Of a DNA stretch of 64,000 bases, positions 18,798 through 29,811 are shown in pieces. The stretch's first letter is position 1; the number at the start of each line of letters is the position of its first letter. Location of the stretch: the NCBI RefSeq assembly GCF_003993795.1, contig NZ_RWKV01000003.1:62001-126000 (forward strand), given 5' to 3'. The position numbers and the translations under genes were made by a program. The notes under the pieces were generated by a model. That model was not told the DNA's origin, made no database searches, and saw only the letters and a program-made list of their open reading frames with translations. This DNA is from Aquabacter cavernae (GTDB taxonomy: Bacteria > Pseudomonadota > Alphaproteobacteria > Rhizobiales > Xanthobacteraceae).

Positions 18798-18830
18798 GTG
18801 CTTCGCGTCTTAAAGGACGCATCGAAGCAC
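18798..18830 (+). other. Hairpin between lptE and holA
   Basis: GTGCTTCG-CGTC (18798-18809) pairs with GACG (18816-18819) and CGAAGCAC (18823-18830), with a three-base bulge and a six-base loop. There is no T-tract. It could be an RNA processing or stability element inside the leuS-lptE-holA transcript, or part of a short repeat. Confidence 0.5.
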
Positions 18831-18913
18831 CTCACCTGTTTGCTTTACCGCGTTTCCTTCCTGCGGATCGCCGTATGCGCCGCTCGGAAACGCCGTCATG
18901 GGAGACGAGCGCC

Positions 18914-19933
18914 ATGGTCGCGGTGCGCCCGGCCGATGCCGAGACCGCGCTTACCCGGCGCGACGGCAAGCACCCGGTCATTCTTCTGTTCGGCCCGGAC
19001 ACGGGCCTCGTGCGCGAGCGCGCGAGCGCGGTCGTGAAGCGCGCCGTGCCGGACACGTCCGACCCCTTCGCCGTGGTCCGCCTGGAGGGCGACGAGATCG
19101 CCTCCGACCCCCGCCGCCTCATGGACGAGACCCGCACCATCGGCCTGTTCGGCGGGGAGCGGGTGGTGTGGGTGCGCGCCGGCAGCCGCAACATCGTGCC
19201 GGCGCTGGAGCCGCTGCTGGCGGAGCCGTGCGCGGCGCTTGTGGTGATCGAGGCGGGCGACCTGAAGCGCGGCGCCCCCTTGCGCGCCTTGTGCGAGGCC
19301 AGCAAGGCGGCGCTCGCCATCGCCTGCTATGCGGACGGCGAGCGCGACCTCGCCCGCCTGGTGGACACCATGCTCTCCGAGGCGGGCCTCTCCATCGACC
19401 GGGATGCGAAGGATTTGCTGGTGTCGCTGATCGGCGGCGATCGCCTCGCCTCGCGGGGCGAGATCGCGAAGCTCGCTCTGTATGCGCAGGGGCAGGGGCG
19501 CATCACGCTGGACGATGTGCGCCTCATCGTGGGCGATGCCTCCGCTCTCGCCCTGGACGATGTGGTGGATGCGGCCCTGGCGGGCAATGCGCCTGCGGCG
19601 GCGACCGCCCTCGCCAAGGCGCGCGGGGCGGCGACGCGCGCGGACGCGGTTCTGGGCGCGCTGCTGCGCGGCCTCACCTCCCTGCACCAGATGGCCCTGG
19701 CGGTGGAGAACGGCGCCACCATCGAGCGGGTGATCGAGCAGCAGAAGCCGGCGGTTCACTTTTCCCGCAAGCCGCATCTGGACCGGGCGCTGCGCACCTT
19801 TTCCGCCGGCCAGTGCATGCGGGCGCTGCTCATGGTGGACGAGGCCATCCTGGCCTGCCGCCGCAACGCGGCTTTGGGCGACGCCGTATGCGAACGCGCC
19901 GTGCTCCAGATCGCGGGGCGGCGGAAGGGCTGA
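18914..19933 (+). CDS. holA: DNA polymerase III delta subunit
   Basis: A 339-residue clamp-loader subunit that opens the sliding clamp. It shows LLFGPDTGLVRERA at the N-terminus (the delta-family non-functional P-loop region), VRLEGDEIASDPRRL, and a C-terminal collar domain ending QIAGRRKG. The ATG at 18914 is chosen because MVAVRPADAE aligns with the common family start and GGAG lies nine bases upstream. An open frame extends about 50 codons further without similarity to the family. Third gene of the leuS-lptE-holA group. Confidence 0.92.
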   Translation: MVAVRPADAETALTRRDGKHPVILLFGPDTGLVRERASAVVKRAVPDTSDPFAVVRLEGDEIASDPRRLMDETRTIGLFGGERVVWVRAGSRNIVPALEPLLAEPCAALVVIEAGDLKRGAPLRALCEASKAALAIACYADGERDLARLVDTMLSEAGLSIDRDAKDLLVSLIGGDRLASRGEIAKLALYAQGQGRITLDDVRLIVGDASALALDDVVDAALAGNAPAAATALAKARGAATRADAVLGALLRGLTSLHQMALAVENGATIERVIEQQKPAVHFSRKPHLDRALRTFSAGQCMRALLMVDEAILACRRNAALGDAVCERAVLQIAGRRKG

Positions 19934-19976
19934 GGGCGGGGGCGTCGGCCCCTGTCTCCTAATTCTACCGTGCCTG

Positions 19977-20074
19977 CCCCCTCCCCATCCCTCCCCCGCA
20001 AGCGGGAGAGGGGGCTTAGCGTTGTATCGCCGGGTAAAGCCCTCTCCCGCTTGCGGGGGAGGGTTGGGAGGGGG
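19977..20074. repeat. Long GC-rich intergenic inverted repeat
   Basis: Two arms of about 35 bases (19977-20012 and 20040-20074) built on CCCTCTCCCGCTTGCGGGGG and its complement are separated by 27 bases. They lie between the 3' ends of holA and the AmpG-like gene. Each arm itself contains a small CCCGCTTGCGGG palindrome. Such sequences recur between genes in many alphaproteobacterial genomes. It may also end transcription from both sides. Confidence 0.8.
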
Positions 20075-20131
20075 AAGCGGGGAAGGGGAAACGGCGCCCA
20101 GTAATGCCGCGAAATCGAATCCCGCCCGCCC

Positions 20132-21460
20132 CTACCGCTCCATCCCCAGGAAGTGCCGCCGCTGCTGGAGCATCGCCAGCAGGATCAGGCCGGGAATGCC
20201 CGCCAGCGTGGTGATGACGAAGAAGAGCGGCCAGCCTGTCGCCTCCGCCACGAACCCGCCGCCCGACGCGAGGAAAGTGCGGCCCACGGCGGTGAGCGCG
20301 GTGAGCAGGGCATATTGGGTGGCCGTGTGCGCCCGCGCCCCGCACAGGGCCGAGAGATAGGCGACGAAGATCACCGTGCCGATGGCGCCGCAGAAATTCT
20401 CCACGATGATGGCCCCGGTGAGGAAGGGCACGTTCACGCCGATGAGCGCCTGGGCGGAGAAGACCAGGTTGGACAGCATCTGCAGCACGCCGCCGATCCA
20501 CAGGCAGGTGACGAGCGGCACCGCCCGCGCCATGACGCCGCCCGCGAACCCGCCCGCCAGGGCCGCCGCGAGGCCCACGCCCTTCACGATGGCCGCATAG
20601 GTAGCCTTGTCGAAGCCCACCGCGATGACGAAGGGCGCGGTGAGCACGCCCGCAAAGGCGTCCGCGAACTTGTAGAGCAGCACGAACAAAAGAATGGTCA
20701 CCGCCTGCGGGCGGGAGAGGAATTCGGCGAAGGCGCCATAGGCGGTGGCGGCGACGCGGCCGAGCGCGCCTTCCCCCGTGCCGTCGCGGGCGGGCGGGGG
20801 CTCGGGCTCGCGGGCGAGCAGGGTCGCCAGGATGCCGACGCCCATGAAGGCGGCGGCGGCCACATAGCCCCACATCCAGACCGCGTCGCGGGCGATGCCG
20901 GTGGTCTCCACCGTGGCCACGATGGCGATGACGCCCGCCCCCGACACCAGCATGCCGATGCGATAGGCGGCCACATAGCCCGCCATGCCCGCCGCCTGTT
21001 CGGACGTGTCCAGACGCTCCACGCGGAAGGCGTCCACCACGATGTCCTGGGTGGCCGAGGCGAAGGCGAGCAACACCGCGCCCAGCGCCACGGCCATCGG
21101 CGCGTGGGCGGGGTCCTGGATTCCGAGGAACAGGATGGCCGCGATGAGCGCGAACTGGGTGGCCAGCAGCCAGCCGCGCCGCCGCCCCAGCAGGCGCGAG
21201 AGAACCGGCACGTCGATGGCGTCCACCACCGGCGCCCAGAGGAATTTCAGCGTGTAGGGCAGGCCCACCAGCGAGAACAGGCCGATCGTGCCGAGATTGA
21301 CGCCCGCTTCCGTCATCCAGACCGAGAGCGTGGTGCCGGTGAGCGCCAGCGGCAGGCCGGAGGAGAAGCCCAGCAGGATCACCACCAGCACGCTCGGCCG
21401 GAAATAGACGGTGATGGCCTCGAAGCGGGAGACGGGGCGTTCGGTGGCGGGGGCGCTCAT
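20132..21460 (-). CDS. ampG: AmpG-like muropeptide permease (MFS)
   Basis: Inner-membrane major-facilitator protein of 442 residues with about 12 membrane helices. The N-terminal segment LLGFSSGLPLALTGTTLSVW, then LPYTLKFLWAPVVDAID and FASATQDIVVDAFRVE, are hallmarks of AmpG, which imports anhydromuropeptides released during cell-wall turnover for recycling. The C-terminal half is typical MFS. No ampC-type beta-lactamase or ampR lies nearby. The gene is followed by the long inverted repeat and preceded by a LuxR-type response regulator on the same strand, 67 bases upstream. Confidence 0.9.
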   Translation of the reverse strand: MSAPATERPVSRFEAITVYFRPSVLVVILLGFSSGLPLALTGTTLSVWMTEAGVNLGTIGLFSLVGLPYTLKFLWAPVVDAIDVPVLSRLLGRRRGWLLATQFALIAAILFLGIQDPAHAPMAVALGAVLLAFASATQDIVVDAFRVERLDTSEQAAGMAGYVAAYRIGMLVSGAGVIAIVATVETTGIARDAVWMWGYVAAAAFMGVGILATLLAREPEPPPARDGTGEGALGRVAATAYGAFAEFLSRPQAVTILLFVLLYKFADAFAGVLTAPFVIAVGFDKATYAAIVKGVGLAAALAGGFAGGVMARAVPLVTCLWIGGVLQMLSNLVFSAQALIGVNVPFLTGAIIVENFCGAIGTVIFVAYLSALCGARAHTATQYALLTALTAVGRTFLASGGGFVAEATGWPLFFVITTLAGIPGLILLAMLQQRRHFLGMER

Positions 21461-21527
21461 GTTCGGGCGAACCTCTCCTTCGGGGCGCGATGATGCCGAA
21501 GGCTCGGCGGGCGGATCAGCGGGCGGC

Positions 21528-22205
21528 TCAGCCCTGGGCGGCCCACAGGCCGCTTTCCACCTTGGACACCGCGATCACGGCCTGGGTGCGGCTTTCCACG
21601 CCCAGCTTCTGGAGGATGGCGGACACATGGGCCTTCACGGTCGCCTCGGACACCGACAGCTCATAGGCGATCTGCTTGTTGAGCCGCCCCTCGGACAGCA
21701 TCATCAGCACCCGCACCTGCTGGGGGGTGAGGGTGGCGAGCCGGGCGATCACCGCGTCGGTTTCCGCATCCTGGCGGCCGGCGAGATTGATGTCGGCGGG
21801 CGCCCAGGTGCCGCCCGCCATGACGGCGGCCACCGCGTCGCGCATGCCGGTGGTCGAGAGCGTCTTGGGAATGAAGCCGGAGGCGCCGAGATCGAGGCAG
21901 CGGCGGATTACCGCCGGCTCCTCATTGCCGGAGACCACCACCACCGGCACGGCCGCATACTGCGCGCGCAGATAGATGAGGCCGGAAAAGCCGCGCGCGC
22001 CGGGCATGGTGAGGTCGAGAAGCACCAGATCGAATTCCGAATCCCGCTCCAGCAGAGCGTGCAATTCGTCGAAGGTGCCCACCTCCAATATCTCGCTGGC
22101 GGGATAGCGCGCCGTCACCGCCTCGCGCAGCGCACCCCGGAACAGGGGATGGTCATCGGCGATGACGAGCCGGACGGCATTGGCGACCTCGTCTCCCACG
22201 CGCAT
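21528..22205 (-). CDS. NarL/FixJ-family response regulator (orphan)
   Basis: A 225-residue two-component regulator. The receiver domain has the acidic pair in IADDHPLF, phospho-acceptor Asp64 in LVLLDLTMPG, and the conserved Ser/Thr and Lys positions (VVVSG, FIPKTL). A LuxR-type helix-turn-helix follows near residues 160-220 (LTPQQVRVLMMLSEGRLNKQ, then VSEATVKAHVSAIL). The start at 22205 has GGGGGAG directly upstream. No histidine kinase is adjacent, so the partner and target genes are unknown; the neighbouring ampG and yjbQ are on the same strand. Confidence 0.93.
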   Translation of the reverse strand: MRVGDEVANAVRLVIADDHPLFRGALREAVTARYPASEILEVGTFDELHALLERDSEFDLVLLDLTMPGARGFSGLIYLRAQYAAVPVVVVSGNEEPAVIRRCLDLGASGFIPKTLSTTGMRDAVAAVMAGGTWAPADINLAGRQDAETDAVIARLATLTPQQVRVLMMLSEGRLNKQIAYELSVSEATVKAHVSAILQKLGVESRTQAVIAVSKVESGLWAAQG

Positions 22206-22292
22206 GCTCCCCCTCGGCGCCAAAGGGTAAGGCGCCCCGCGAATCACCCGCCGCCATTCTTGGGGCCGGGGCGCGACGTGGCAAGCCGCGAA

Positions 22293-22751
22293 TCAGGTCG
22301 TGGCGGCGCCGGAAAAGGCAAGGACCACCTCGCGTTCATGTGGCCGCGCGCGGTGCTCCACCAGATAGACCGCCTGCCATGTGCCCAGCAGCGGGCGCCC
22401 CTGCGAAACCGGAATGGCAAGCTGAGTGTCCGACAGCAGGGTTCTTATATGGGCGGGCATGTCGTCCGGCCCCTCCAGATCGTGCACCCAGGGGTGGTCG
22501 CGCGGCGCCAGCAGGCGCAAGGCGGTGATGAGGTCCGTGCGCACGTCCGGGTCGGCATTTTCCTGGATGGTGAGGGAGGCAGAGGTGTGCCGGCAGAACA
22601 GGTAGGCCATGCCCTCGCCCGCCTTGATCTCGGTGAGGAAGGCGCGGACCTCCCGCGTGAGGTCGGTGAAGCCTTCCCCCGGCGTGCGCACCGTGAGGCG
22701 GGCCTCGGCGTGGAAATCGATCCGCGCCGTGCGGGCGTGGGTGCGTGTCAT
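22293..22751 (-). CDS. YjbQ family protein (UPF0047)
   Basis: A 152-residue cytoplasmic protein with the family signature FCRHTSASLTIQENADPDVR and, near the C-terminus, GTWQAVYLVEHR. YjbQ-like proteins form trimers with a conserved His-containing pocket and have been linked to weak thiamin-phosphate synthase activity; the real role is unsettled. ATG at 22751 is taken as start; an ATG nine bases upstream is possible. Divergent from an esterase gene. Confidence 0.92.
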   Translation of the reverse strand: MTRTHARTARIDFHAEARLTVRTPGEGFTDLTREVRAFLTEIKAGEGMAYLFCRHTSASLTIQENADPDVRTDLITALRLLAPRDHPWVHDLEGPDDMPAHIRTLLSDTQLAIPVSQGRPLLGTWQAVYLVEHRARPHEREVVLAFSGAATT

Positions 22752-22840
22752 CACGGACAAGGGCGCCTCCCTGGGGGCCGTCGCCCTTGACGGCAGGGGC
22801 GCGGCGCTTTTCCCTCTGCCACGAACCCGAGGCGAGGCAA

Positions 22841-23797
22841 ATGGATCGCATCACCATCTCCGGCGCGGATTTCGCGGCCGACGCCGTGGCCGCCGACACG
22901 CGCATGGTCAATCAGGCCGTCATCCGGGCCCTGTCGGCCATCGCGAACCGCAGCGCCATTCCCCCCGCAATCATGCGCCAGGCGCGGCTGGAGGGGCGCG
23001 GGCCCTTCCCCCTGCCGCCGGAAAGCCGCCGCGCCCGGGAAGAGATGATCGAGGGACCGCACGGCCCCATCCTGCTGCGCATCTATTGGCCGGAGGAGGC
23101 GCCGAAGGGCGTCTATCTGCATTTCCATGGCGGCGGCTGGTGCATCGGCTCGCCGCGCGAGAATGATTCGGGCAATGACCGCATCGTGGCGCGCACCGGC
23201 TATGCGGTGGTCTCCGTGCGCTATCGCCTCGCTCCCGAGCATCCCTATCCCCAGGGACCGGACGATTGCGAGGCGGCGGCCCTGTGGTTGGCGAAGGTGG
23301 CGCAGGAGCGCTTCGGCACGGACCGGCTCGTCATCGGCGGCGAATCGGCCGGGGCTTGCCTTGCGGCTGCGGTGCTGGTGCGGCTGCGGGACCGGCACGG
23401 CGTGTCCCCGTTCCGCGGCGCCCTGCTCACCGCGGGCTGCTTCGATCTGCGCCTCACCCCCAGTGTGCGGCGGTGGGGCGAGACGCCGCTGGTGCTGAAC
23501 ACCAGGGATATCGAGAATTTCGTCGCCCATTATCTGGCGGGCGGCGGCGGCGTGGAGGATCCGGACGTTTCCCCCCTCCTGGCGGATCTGTCCGGCCTGC
23601 CGCCCGCTTTGTTCGCGGTGGGCACGCAGGACCCGTTGCTGGACGATACGCTCTTCATGTCCGCCCGCTGGCTCGCGGCGGGCAATGCGGCCGAACTCAT
23701 CGTCGCGCCCGGCGGCGCCCATGTGTTCAACCGCTTTCCGGGATCGGCGGCGGACGCCGCCAATGCGCGGGCCGACGCCTTCCTGGATGGATTGTGA
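22841..23797 (+). CDS. Alpha/beta hydrolase, HSL-type esterase
   Basis: A 318-residue esterase/lipase of the hormone-sensitive lipase group. The oxyanion-hole motif HFHGGGW is near residue 96 and nucleophile Ser169 sits in GGESAGA. The acid is probably the Asp in GTQDPLLDD, and the His lies in GGAHVFNRFP near the C-terminus. No signal peptide is seen, so it is likely cytoplasmic and acts on small acyl esters. Start ATG at 22841 follows GAGGCAA. It stands alone and converges on the DsbA-fold isomerase gene, with a hairpin between the two. Confidence 0.9.
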   Translation: MDRITISGADFAADAVAADTRMVNQAVIRALSAIANRSAIPPAIMRQARLEGRGPFPLPPESRRAREEMIEGPHGPILLRIYWPEEAPKGVYLHFHGGGWCIGSPRENDSGNDRIVARTGYAVVSVRYRLAPEHPYPQGPDDCEAAALWLAKVAQERFGTDRLVIGGESAGACLAAAVLVRLRDRHGVSPFRGALLTAGCFDLRLTPSVRRWGETPLVLNTRDIENFVAHYLAGGGGVEDPDVSPLLADLSGLPPALFAVGTQDPLLDDTLFMSARWLAAGNAAELIVAPGGAHVFNRFPGSAADAANARADAFLDGL

Positions 23798-23815
23798 GGC
23801 GGCTCCATAATTTGC

Positions 23816-23838
23816 GTTCGAGCGGAAAGCGCTCGAAC
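23816..23838. terminator. Hairpin between convergent genes
   Basis: GTTCGAGCG (23816-23824) pairs perfectly with CGCTCGAAC (23830-23838) around GAAAG, in the 57-base gap between the convergent esterase and isomerase genes. There is no clear T-tract, so it is a possible terminator in both directions. Confidence 0.5.
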
Positions 23839-23854
23839 CCGCGCGGCGCCGCGC

Positions 23855-24469
23855 TCAGGCGGTAAAGGGCGCGCGGCCGCTGGAGAGGGCGTCGTCCAGA
23901 AGCTCGACGCGGTCCTGGCCCCAGAACACCTCGCCCTCCAGCACATAAGAGGGGGCGCCGAACATGCCCGCATCCAGCGCCCGCTGGCGGTTCGCCTCAT
24001 AGGCGGCGCCGGTCGCCTCCCCCTGGGCGTCCGCGACGATAGCCGCGCCCGGCAGGCCCATCTCATCGATGATGCGGGCCAGTTCCGCCGGGTCGCCAAG
24101 ATTTTCCTGTCGCTGCCACACCGCCGAATAGAGGCGGGCCAGCAGGCCGTCCACCGGCCCGTGGGCGAGGGCGGCGATCACCGCCCGGTCGGCGGTGGAG
24201 GGATCGAACGGCCAGAAGCGCGGGGCCAGATGGAAATCCACGCCGCGCTTCACGCGCCAGCGCTGCAATTCCATCATCCGGTAGCGCTGGCGGGCGGGCG
24301 CGCGCTTGGCGAGCGGCAGGCCGCCGGTTTCCGCGAAGACGGGGCCGAGATTGACGGGCACATAGTCAACCTCGACGCCATGCCGCGCCACCACCTCCAT
24401 GAAGGGGGCGTGGCCGAGGAACGACCAGGGGCTCGCGAAGGAGAAGAAATATTCGATGGTCCGCGACAT
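23855..24469 (-). CDS. 2-hydroxychromene-2-carboxylate isomerase-like (DsbA fold)
   Basis: A 204-residue glutathione-S-transferase kappa/DsbA-fold protein. The N-terminal IEYFFSFASPWSFLG carries the catalytic Ser, in place of DsbA's CxxC, and the C-terminal GMFGAPSYVLEGEVFWGQDR contains the cis-Pro region. The family isomerises 2-hydroxychromene-2-carboxylate in naphthalene catabolism using glutathione, but many genomic members act on unknown aromatics or in detoxification. No aromatic-degradation genes are adjacent. Start at 24469 matches the family; the open frame extends 72 bases further upstream without support. Confidence 0.88.
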   Translation of the reverse strand: MSRTIEYFFSFASPWSFLGHAPFMEVVARHGVEVDYVPVNLGPVFAETGGLPLAKRAPARQRYRMMELQRWRVKRGVDFHLAPRFWPFDPSTADRAVIAALAHGPVDGLLARLYSAVWQRQENLGDPAELARIIDEMGLPGAAIVADAQGEATGAAYEANRQRALDAGMFGAPSYVLEGEVFWGQDRVELLDDALSSGRAPFTA

Positions 24470-24559
24470 GCCTTGGGCTCCCTCCGGTTTGCGTCCGTCT
24501 TGCGGCAGACTGCGGCGCTGGGCCGAACTCCCATATGCCACATATGAGCCTTGATGGCC

Positions 24560-25009
24560 TCAGGCCTTGCGCACCCAGCGGCCGTTTTCGTCCTGCTGCC
24601 AATAGGTGAGGGCGTGTCCCTCGGCCTTGGCGCGCCGCCATTTCTCCCGCGCCGAGGCCACCTGCTCGTCGTCCCGCCCGTCGAACATATGCACCACACG
24701 CTGATAGGGCGCGGCGTCGGCGATGTCCGTGCCGTCCACGAGGAAGCGCACGGTGGCCGCGTTGGGATTGGCCTCGGTGAGGGCGATCAGGATGGGCTGG
24801 CGCTCGGGGCGCGGCTGGGCATCGGTGCCGTGGGGCAGGAAGGAGGCGTCGCTATAGGTCCACAAATGGGCATCGAGCGCATCGCGCCGCTCGGGCGTGG
24901 CGCATTGGACCACGCAGCGCCAGCCGCGTTCCAGGCTCTTTTCGAGCAGCAGGGGAAGGGCATCCTCCAGGGGGCGCCGCTCCAGATGGTAGAAGAGCAT
25001 CTCGGTCAC
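24560..25009 (-). CDS. holC: DNA polymerase III chi subunit
   Basis: A 149-residue accessory subunit that links the clamp loader to single-stranded DNA-binding protein. MLFYHLERRPLEDALPLLLE is near the N-terminus. WTYSDASFLPHG and the ending AEGHALTYWQQDENGRWVRK are typical of HolC. A GTG at 25009 is preferred because it gives the common MTE-LFYHLE start; an ATG at 25045 is possible. In many alphaproteobacteria holC follows pepA, but here pepA lies about 24 kb away. It follows the metallo-beta-lactamase-fold gene on the same strand. Confidence 0.92.
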   Translation of the reverse strand: MTEMLFYHLERRPLEDALPLLLEKSLERGWRCVVQCATPERRDALDAHLWTYSDASFLPHGTDAQPRPERQPILIALTEANPNAATVRFLVDGTDIADAAPYQRVVHMFDGRDDEQVASAREKWRRAKAEGHALTYWQQDENGRWVRKA

Positions 25010-25050
25010 GGCGCGCACCGTCGCGGCCCGCCCCGCCCCCGTCAAGGGGC

Positions 25051-25905
25051 TCAGCGGCCGGGCAGCACCAGGAGCGTGGGCTTTGTGGGCAGGGTCTCGC
25101 GCGACAGCATGACGGTGGCCGAGGCGGAACGGGTGACCTCATATTCCTTGCCGAGCCGCCCCAGGAACCGGTCGAGGCCCCATTCGCTGAAATAGTGCAT
25201 GGGGATGACCAGCGGGGCGTTGATGGCCTTCAGCGTCTCCACCATGCCTTCCACGTCCAGCGTGTAGGAGCCGTCCACCGGCGCCAGCACCACGTCGATG
25301 CGGCCCAGCGCCTCCAGATGGTCCGGGGTGAGCAGGTGATGCAGGTGGCCGAGATGGGCGATGCACAGGCCCGACACCTCGAAGACGAACATGGAATTGC
25401 CGTCATAGAGGGTGGCCGCGCCGTTGCGGATATTGGTGGGCACGTTGCGCACCCACACATCCTCCACGGTGATTTCGTGCTGCGCCGCGCCGCCGTCCGG
25501 GTTCCAGCCGCGCAGCACATAGGCAATGCCGGGGTCGGGATTGTCGGTGTAGTGGGTGTCGTGCGCCCGGTTCATGGTGACCACCAGGGGCACCCCGCGC
25601 GGGCGGATATAGTCGTTATAGTCCGTGGCGATGGTGACGCCCTTGGGACTCTCGATGAGGAAGGTGGCGTGGCCGATGAAGGTGAGCGCCACCTGGCCGC
25701 CTTCCACCGCCGCATTCTGGAGACCGGCCGGGGCGGCGGCGCGCCACAGCTTCGCCTGTTCCTTCAGCGCCATGGCCGTGCGGAAGGGGGAGGGGGCCTG
25801 CGCCACCATGCGCGGGCATTTCTCCGGCTCGGCACGGGCCGTGCCCGGCGCGGCCAGCAGGCCGAGCGCGAGGCTCAGGATCGCCAGGTGACCCGTCCAG
25901 CCCAT
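25051..25905 (-). CDS. Exported metallo-beta-lactamase-fold hydrolase
   Basis: A 284-residue protein with a signal peptide (hydrophobic run ending near GTARA) and an MBL/UlaG-like domain beginning TFIGHATFLIE. The usual HxHxDH metal motif is altered to NRAHDTHYTDN. Other likely metal ligands sit in HLGHLHHLL, the Asp of LAPVDGS, and PMHYFSEW. It is probably periplasmic; substrate unknown. The start at 25905 follows AGGAAAGGGG and puts the signal at the N-terminus. Its stop lies close to the holC start region on the same strand, so they may be co-transcribed. Confidence 0.85.
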   Translation of the reverse strand: MGWTGHLAILSLALGLLAAPGTARAEPEKCPRMVAQAPSPFRTAMALKEQAKLWRAAAPAGLQNAAVEGGQVALTFIGHATFLIESPKGVTIATDYNDYIRPRGVPLVVTMNRAHDTHYTDNPDPGIAYVLRGWNPDGGAAQHEITVEDVWVRNVPTNIRNGAATLYDGNSMFVFEVSGLCIAHLGHLHHLLTPDHLEALGRIDVVLAPVDGSYTLDVEGMVETLKAINAPLVIPMHYFSEWGLDRFLGRLGKEYEVTRSASATVMLSRETLPTKPTLLVLPGR

Positions 25906-26103
25906 GGGTGCCCCTTTCCTGCGGAGCCCCGTCCGCCCTCGGCCGGCGGGACTTGATCCAACGTCAAGCTGAGTTTCGCCGGGAAGCCTTCGCCGGCGCA
26001 ATGATGCGGCATTTCACAGCGGCGTGAGGGGCGCCGGGAACCGGGGCCGTGCGTGCGCCCTTATCTGACCGTCCAGCCACCATGGACCCCTTCGGAGCCT
26101 GCC

Positions 26104-26244
26104 ATGACCTTTGATATCGTCTTGATTTCGCCCGTCATCGCCCTGGTCACGGGCATCCTCATCCTGCTCTTCCCGCGCCTGCTGAATGTGCTGGTGGCGG
26201 TCTATCTGATCCTCGTGGGCATCCTCGGGCTCGTGCCGCACTGA
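26104..26244 (+). CDS. DUF3096-type mini membrane protein
   Basis: A 46-residue, almost wholly hydrophobic protein, starting MTFDIVLISPVIALVTGI and ending IYLILVG-like followed by ILGLVPH. It should form two membrane helices joined by a short FPRLLN turn. The pattern matches the DUF3096 family of small bacterial membrane proteins of unknown function. Start ATG at 26104 follows GGAGCCTGCC. It sits between the divergent metallo-beta-lactamase-fold gene and ppdK, 100 bases upstream of the latter. Confidence 0.82.
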   Translation: MTFDIVLISPVIALVTGILILLFPRLLNVLVAVYLILVGILGLVPH

Positions 26245-26343
26245 GTTCTTTGTATACGGCGGAGTTGAAGGAGCGGGCGCCAGGGTTTAAAGCAACCGCG
26301 CTGTCTCCCCGCGTAGCGTGAACACCCCAAGGGATCTCCAAAG

Positions 26344-29019
<2,676 letters not shown>

Positions 29020-29042
29020 TCCCTCTCAAGGGAGCACATTCC

Positions 29043-29071
29043 ACGGCCGGGCCTCGCGCCCGGCCGTTTTC
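29043..29071 (+). terminator. Intrinsic terminator of ppdK
   Basis: ACGGCCGGGC (29043-29052) pairs with GCCCGGCCGT (29058-29067) around a five-base loop and is followed by a TTTTCATTT run. It lies between the convergent ppdK and SGNH-like genes. Confidence 0.88.
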
Positions 29072-29083
29072 ATTTCAGGGGGG

Positions 29084-29803
29084 CTATCTCAGCGCGGAGC
29101 GCACGATGGCCTCGGCCAGAAGCTCCGGCAGGCAGAGGCGCCCCGCGCTGCCGCGCGCGCCGGACTGGGGCGAGGAGAAGAGATAGGTGGTGGCGCCATA
29201 TTGCTGCAGCACGTTGAGGCTCTCCTTGTCGGAGAGGCTGTCCATCTGCTGCACGATGCGCCCGTAGCGCTTTTCATGGCGCACATTGGGCAGGAAGGGC
29301 GGATCCACCAGGATCAGGTCGATGTCCCGGCCCCTCAGCCATTCCGCCGCCTCGTCCAGCGTGTCGGAGAAGCTGTGGTCCGATGTGCCCGCCAGCGCAT
29401 CTCCCGAGCCCACCTGCCAGATGAGCAGGTCCGGCTCGGTGCGCTCCACGGAGGCGCGGATGCGGTCGAAATCCTCCCGGGCGAGGCCGGGCACCGCGTC
29501 TTCCTCCAGGATGGTGAAGCGCGCGCCGGGAAGCCGCCTCTGGAGTTCCTGGGCCAGTTTCGAGAGCTTGCGGGAGGACAATATCCGCTCGTCCATCTGC
29601 GGCCCGATCACCAGGATGCGCACCGGCGCGGCCCGGTCGATGAGCCGCGTGGTGCGCGGCAGGAAGTTGTTGAAGGTGAGATAGACGTCCGGCACCCGGC
29701 ACGAGCCCGACATGCCGGCGACGGCCGGCAGGGGGGTGAGCGCGAATACAAGAAAAGCCACCGCGGCGAGAGCGGCGAGAACAGGCGACACGACAGGGGA
29801 CAT
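29084..29803 (-). CDS. SGNH-hydrolase-like exported protein paired with OpgC
   Basis: A 239-residue protein with an N-terminal signal or anchor (hydrophobic run ending LPAVAGMSG). An SGNH-like fold is suggested by VRILVIGPQ (block I position), DLLIWQVGSGDAL (block III) and LILVDPPFLP followed by His (block V). The usual GDS catalytic Ser is not visible at block I, so it may be a degenerate enzyme. It starts eight bases after the opgC stop, the only sensible in-frame ATG near it, and is surely translated with opgC. It probably acts on periplasmic glucans or their substituents; this is inference from the pairing. Confidence 0.75.
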   Translation of the reverse strand: MSPVVSPVLAALAAVAFLVFALTPLPAVAGMSGSCRVPDVYLTFNNFLPRTTRLIDRAAPVRILVIGPQMDERILSSRKLSKLAQELQRRLPGARFTILEEDAVPGLAREDFDRIRASVERTEPDLLIWQVGSGDALAGTSDHSFSDTLDEAAEWLRGRDIDLILVDPPFLPNVRHEKRYGRIVQQMDSLSDKESLNVLQQYGATTYLFSSPQSGARGSAGRLCLPELLAEAIVRSALR

Positions 29804-29811
29804 GGCGCGCG

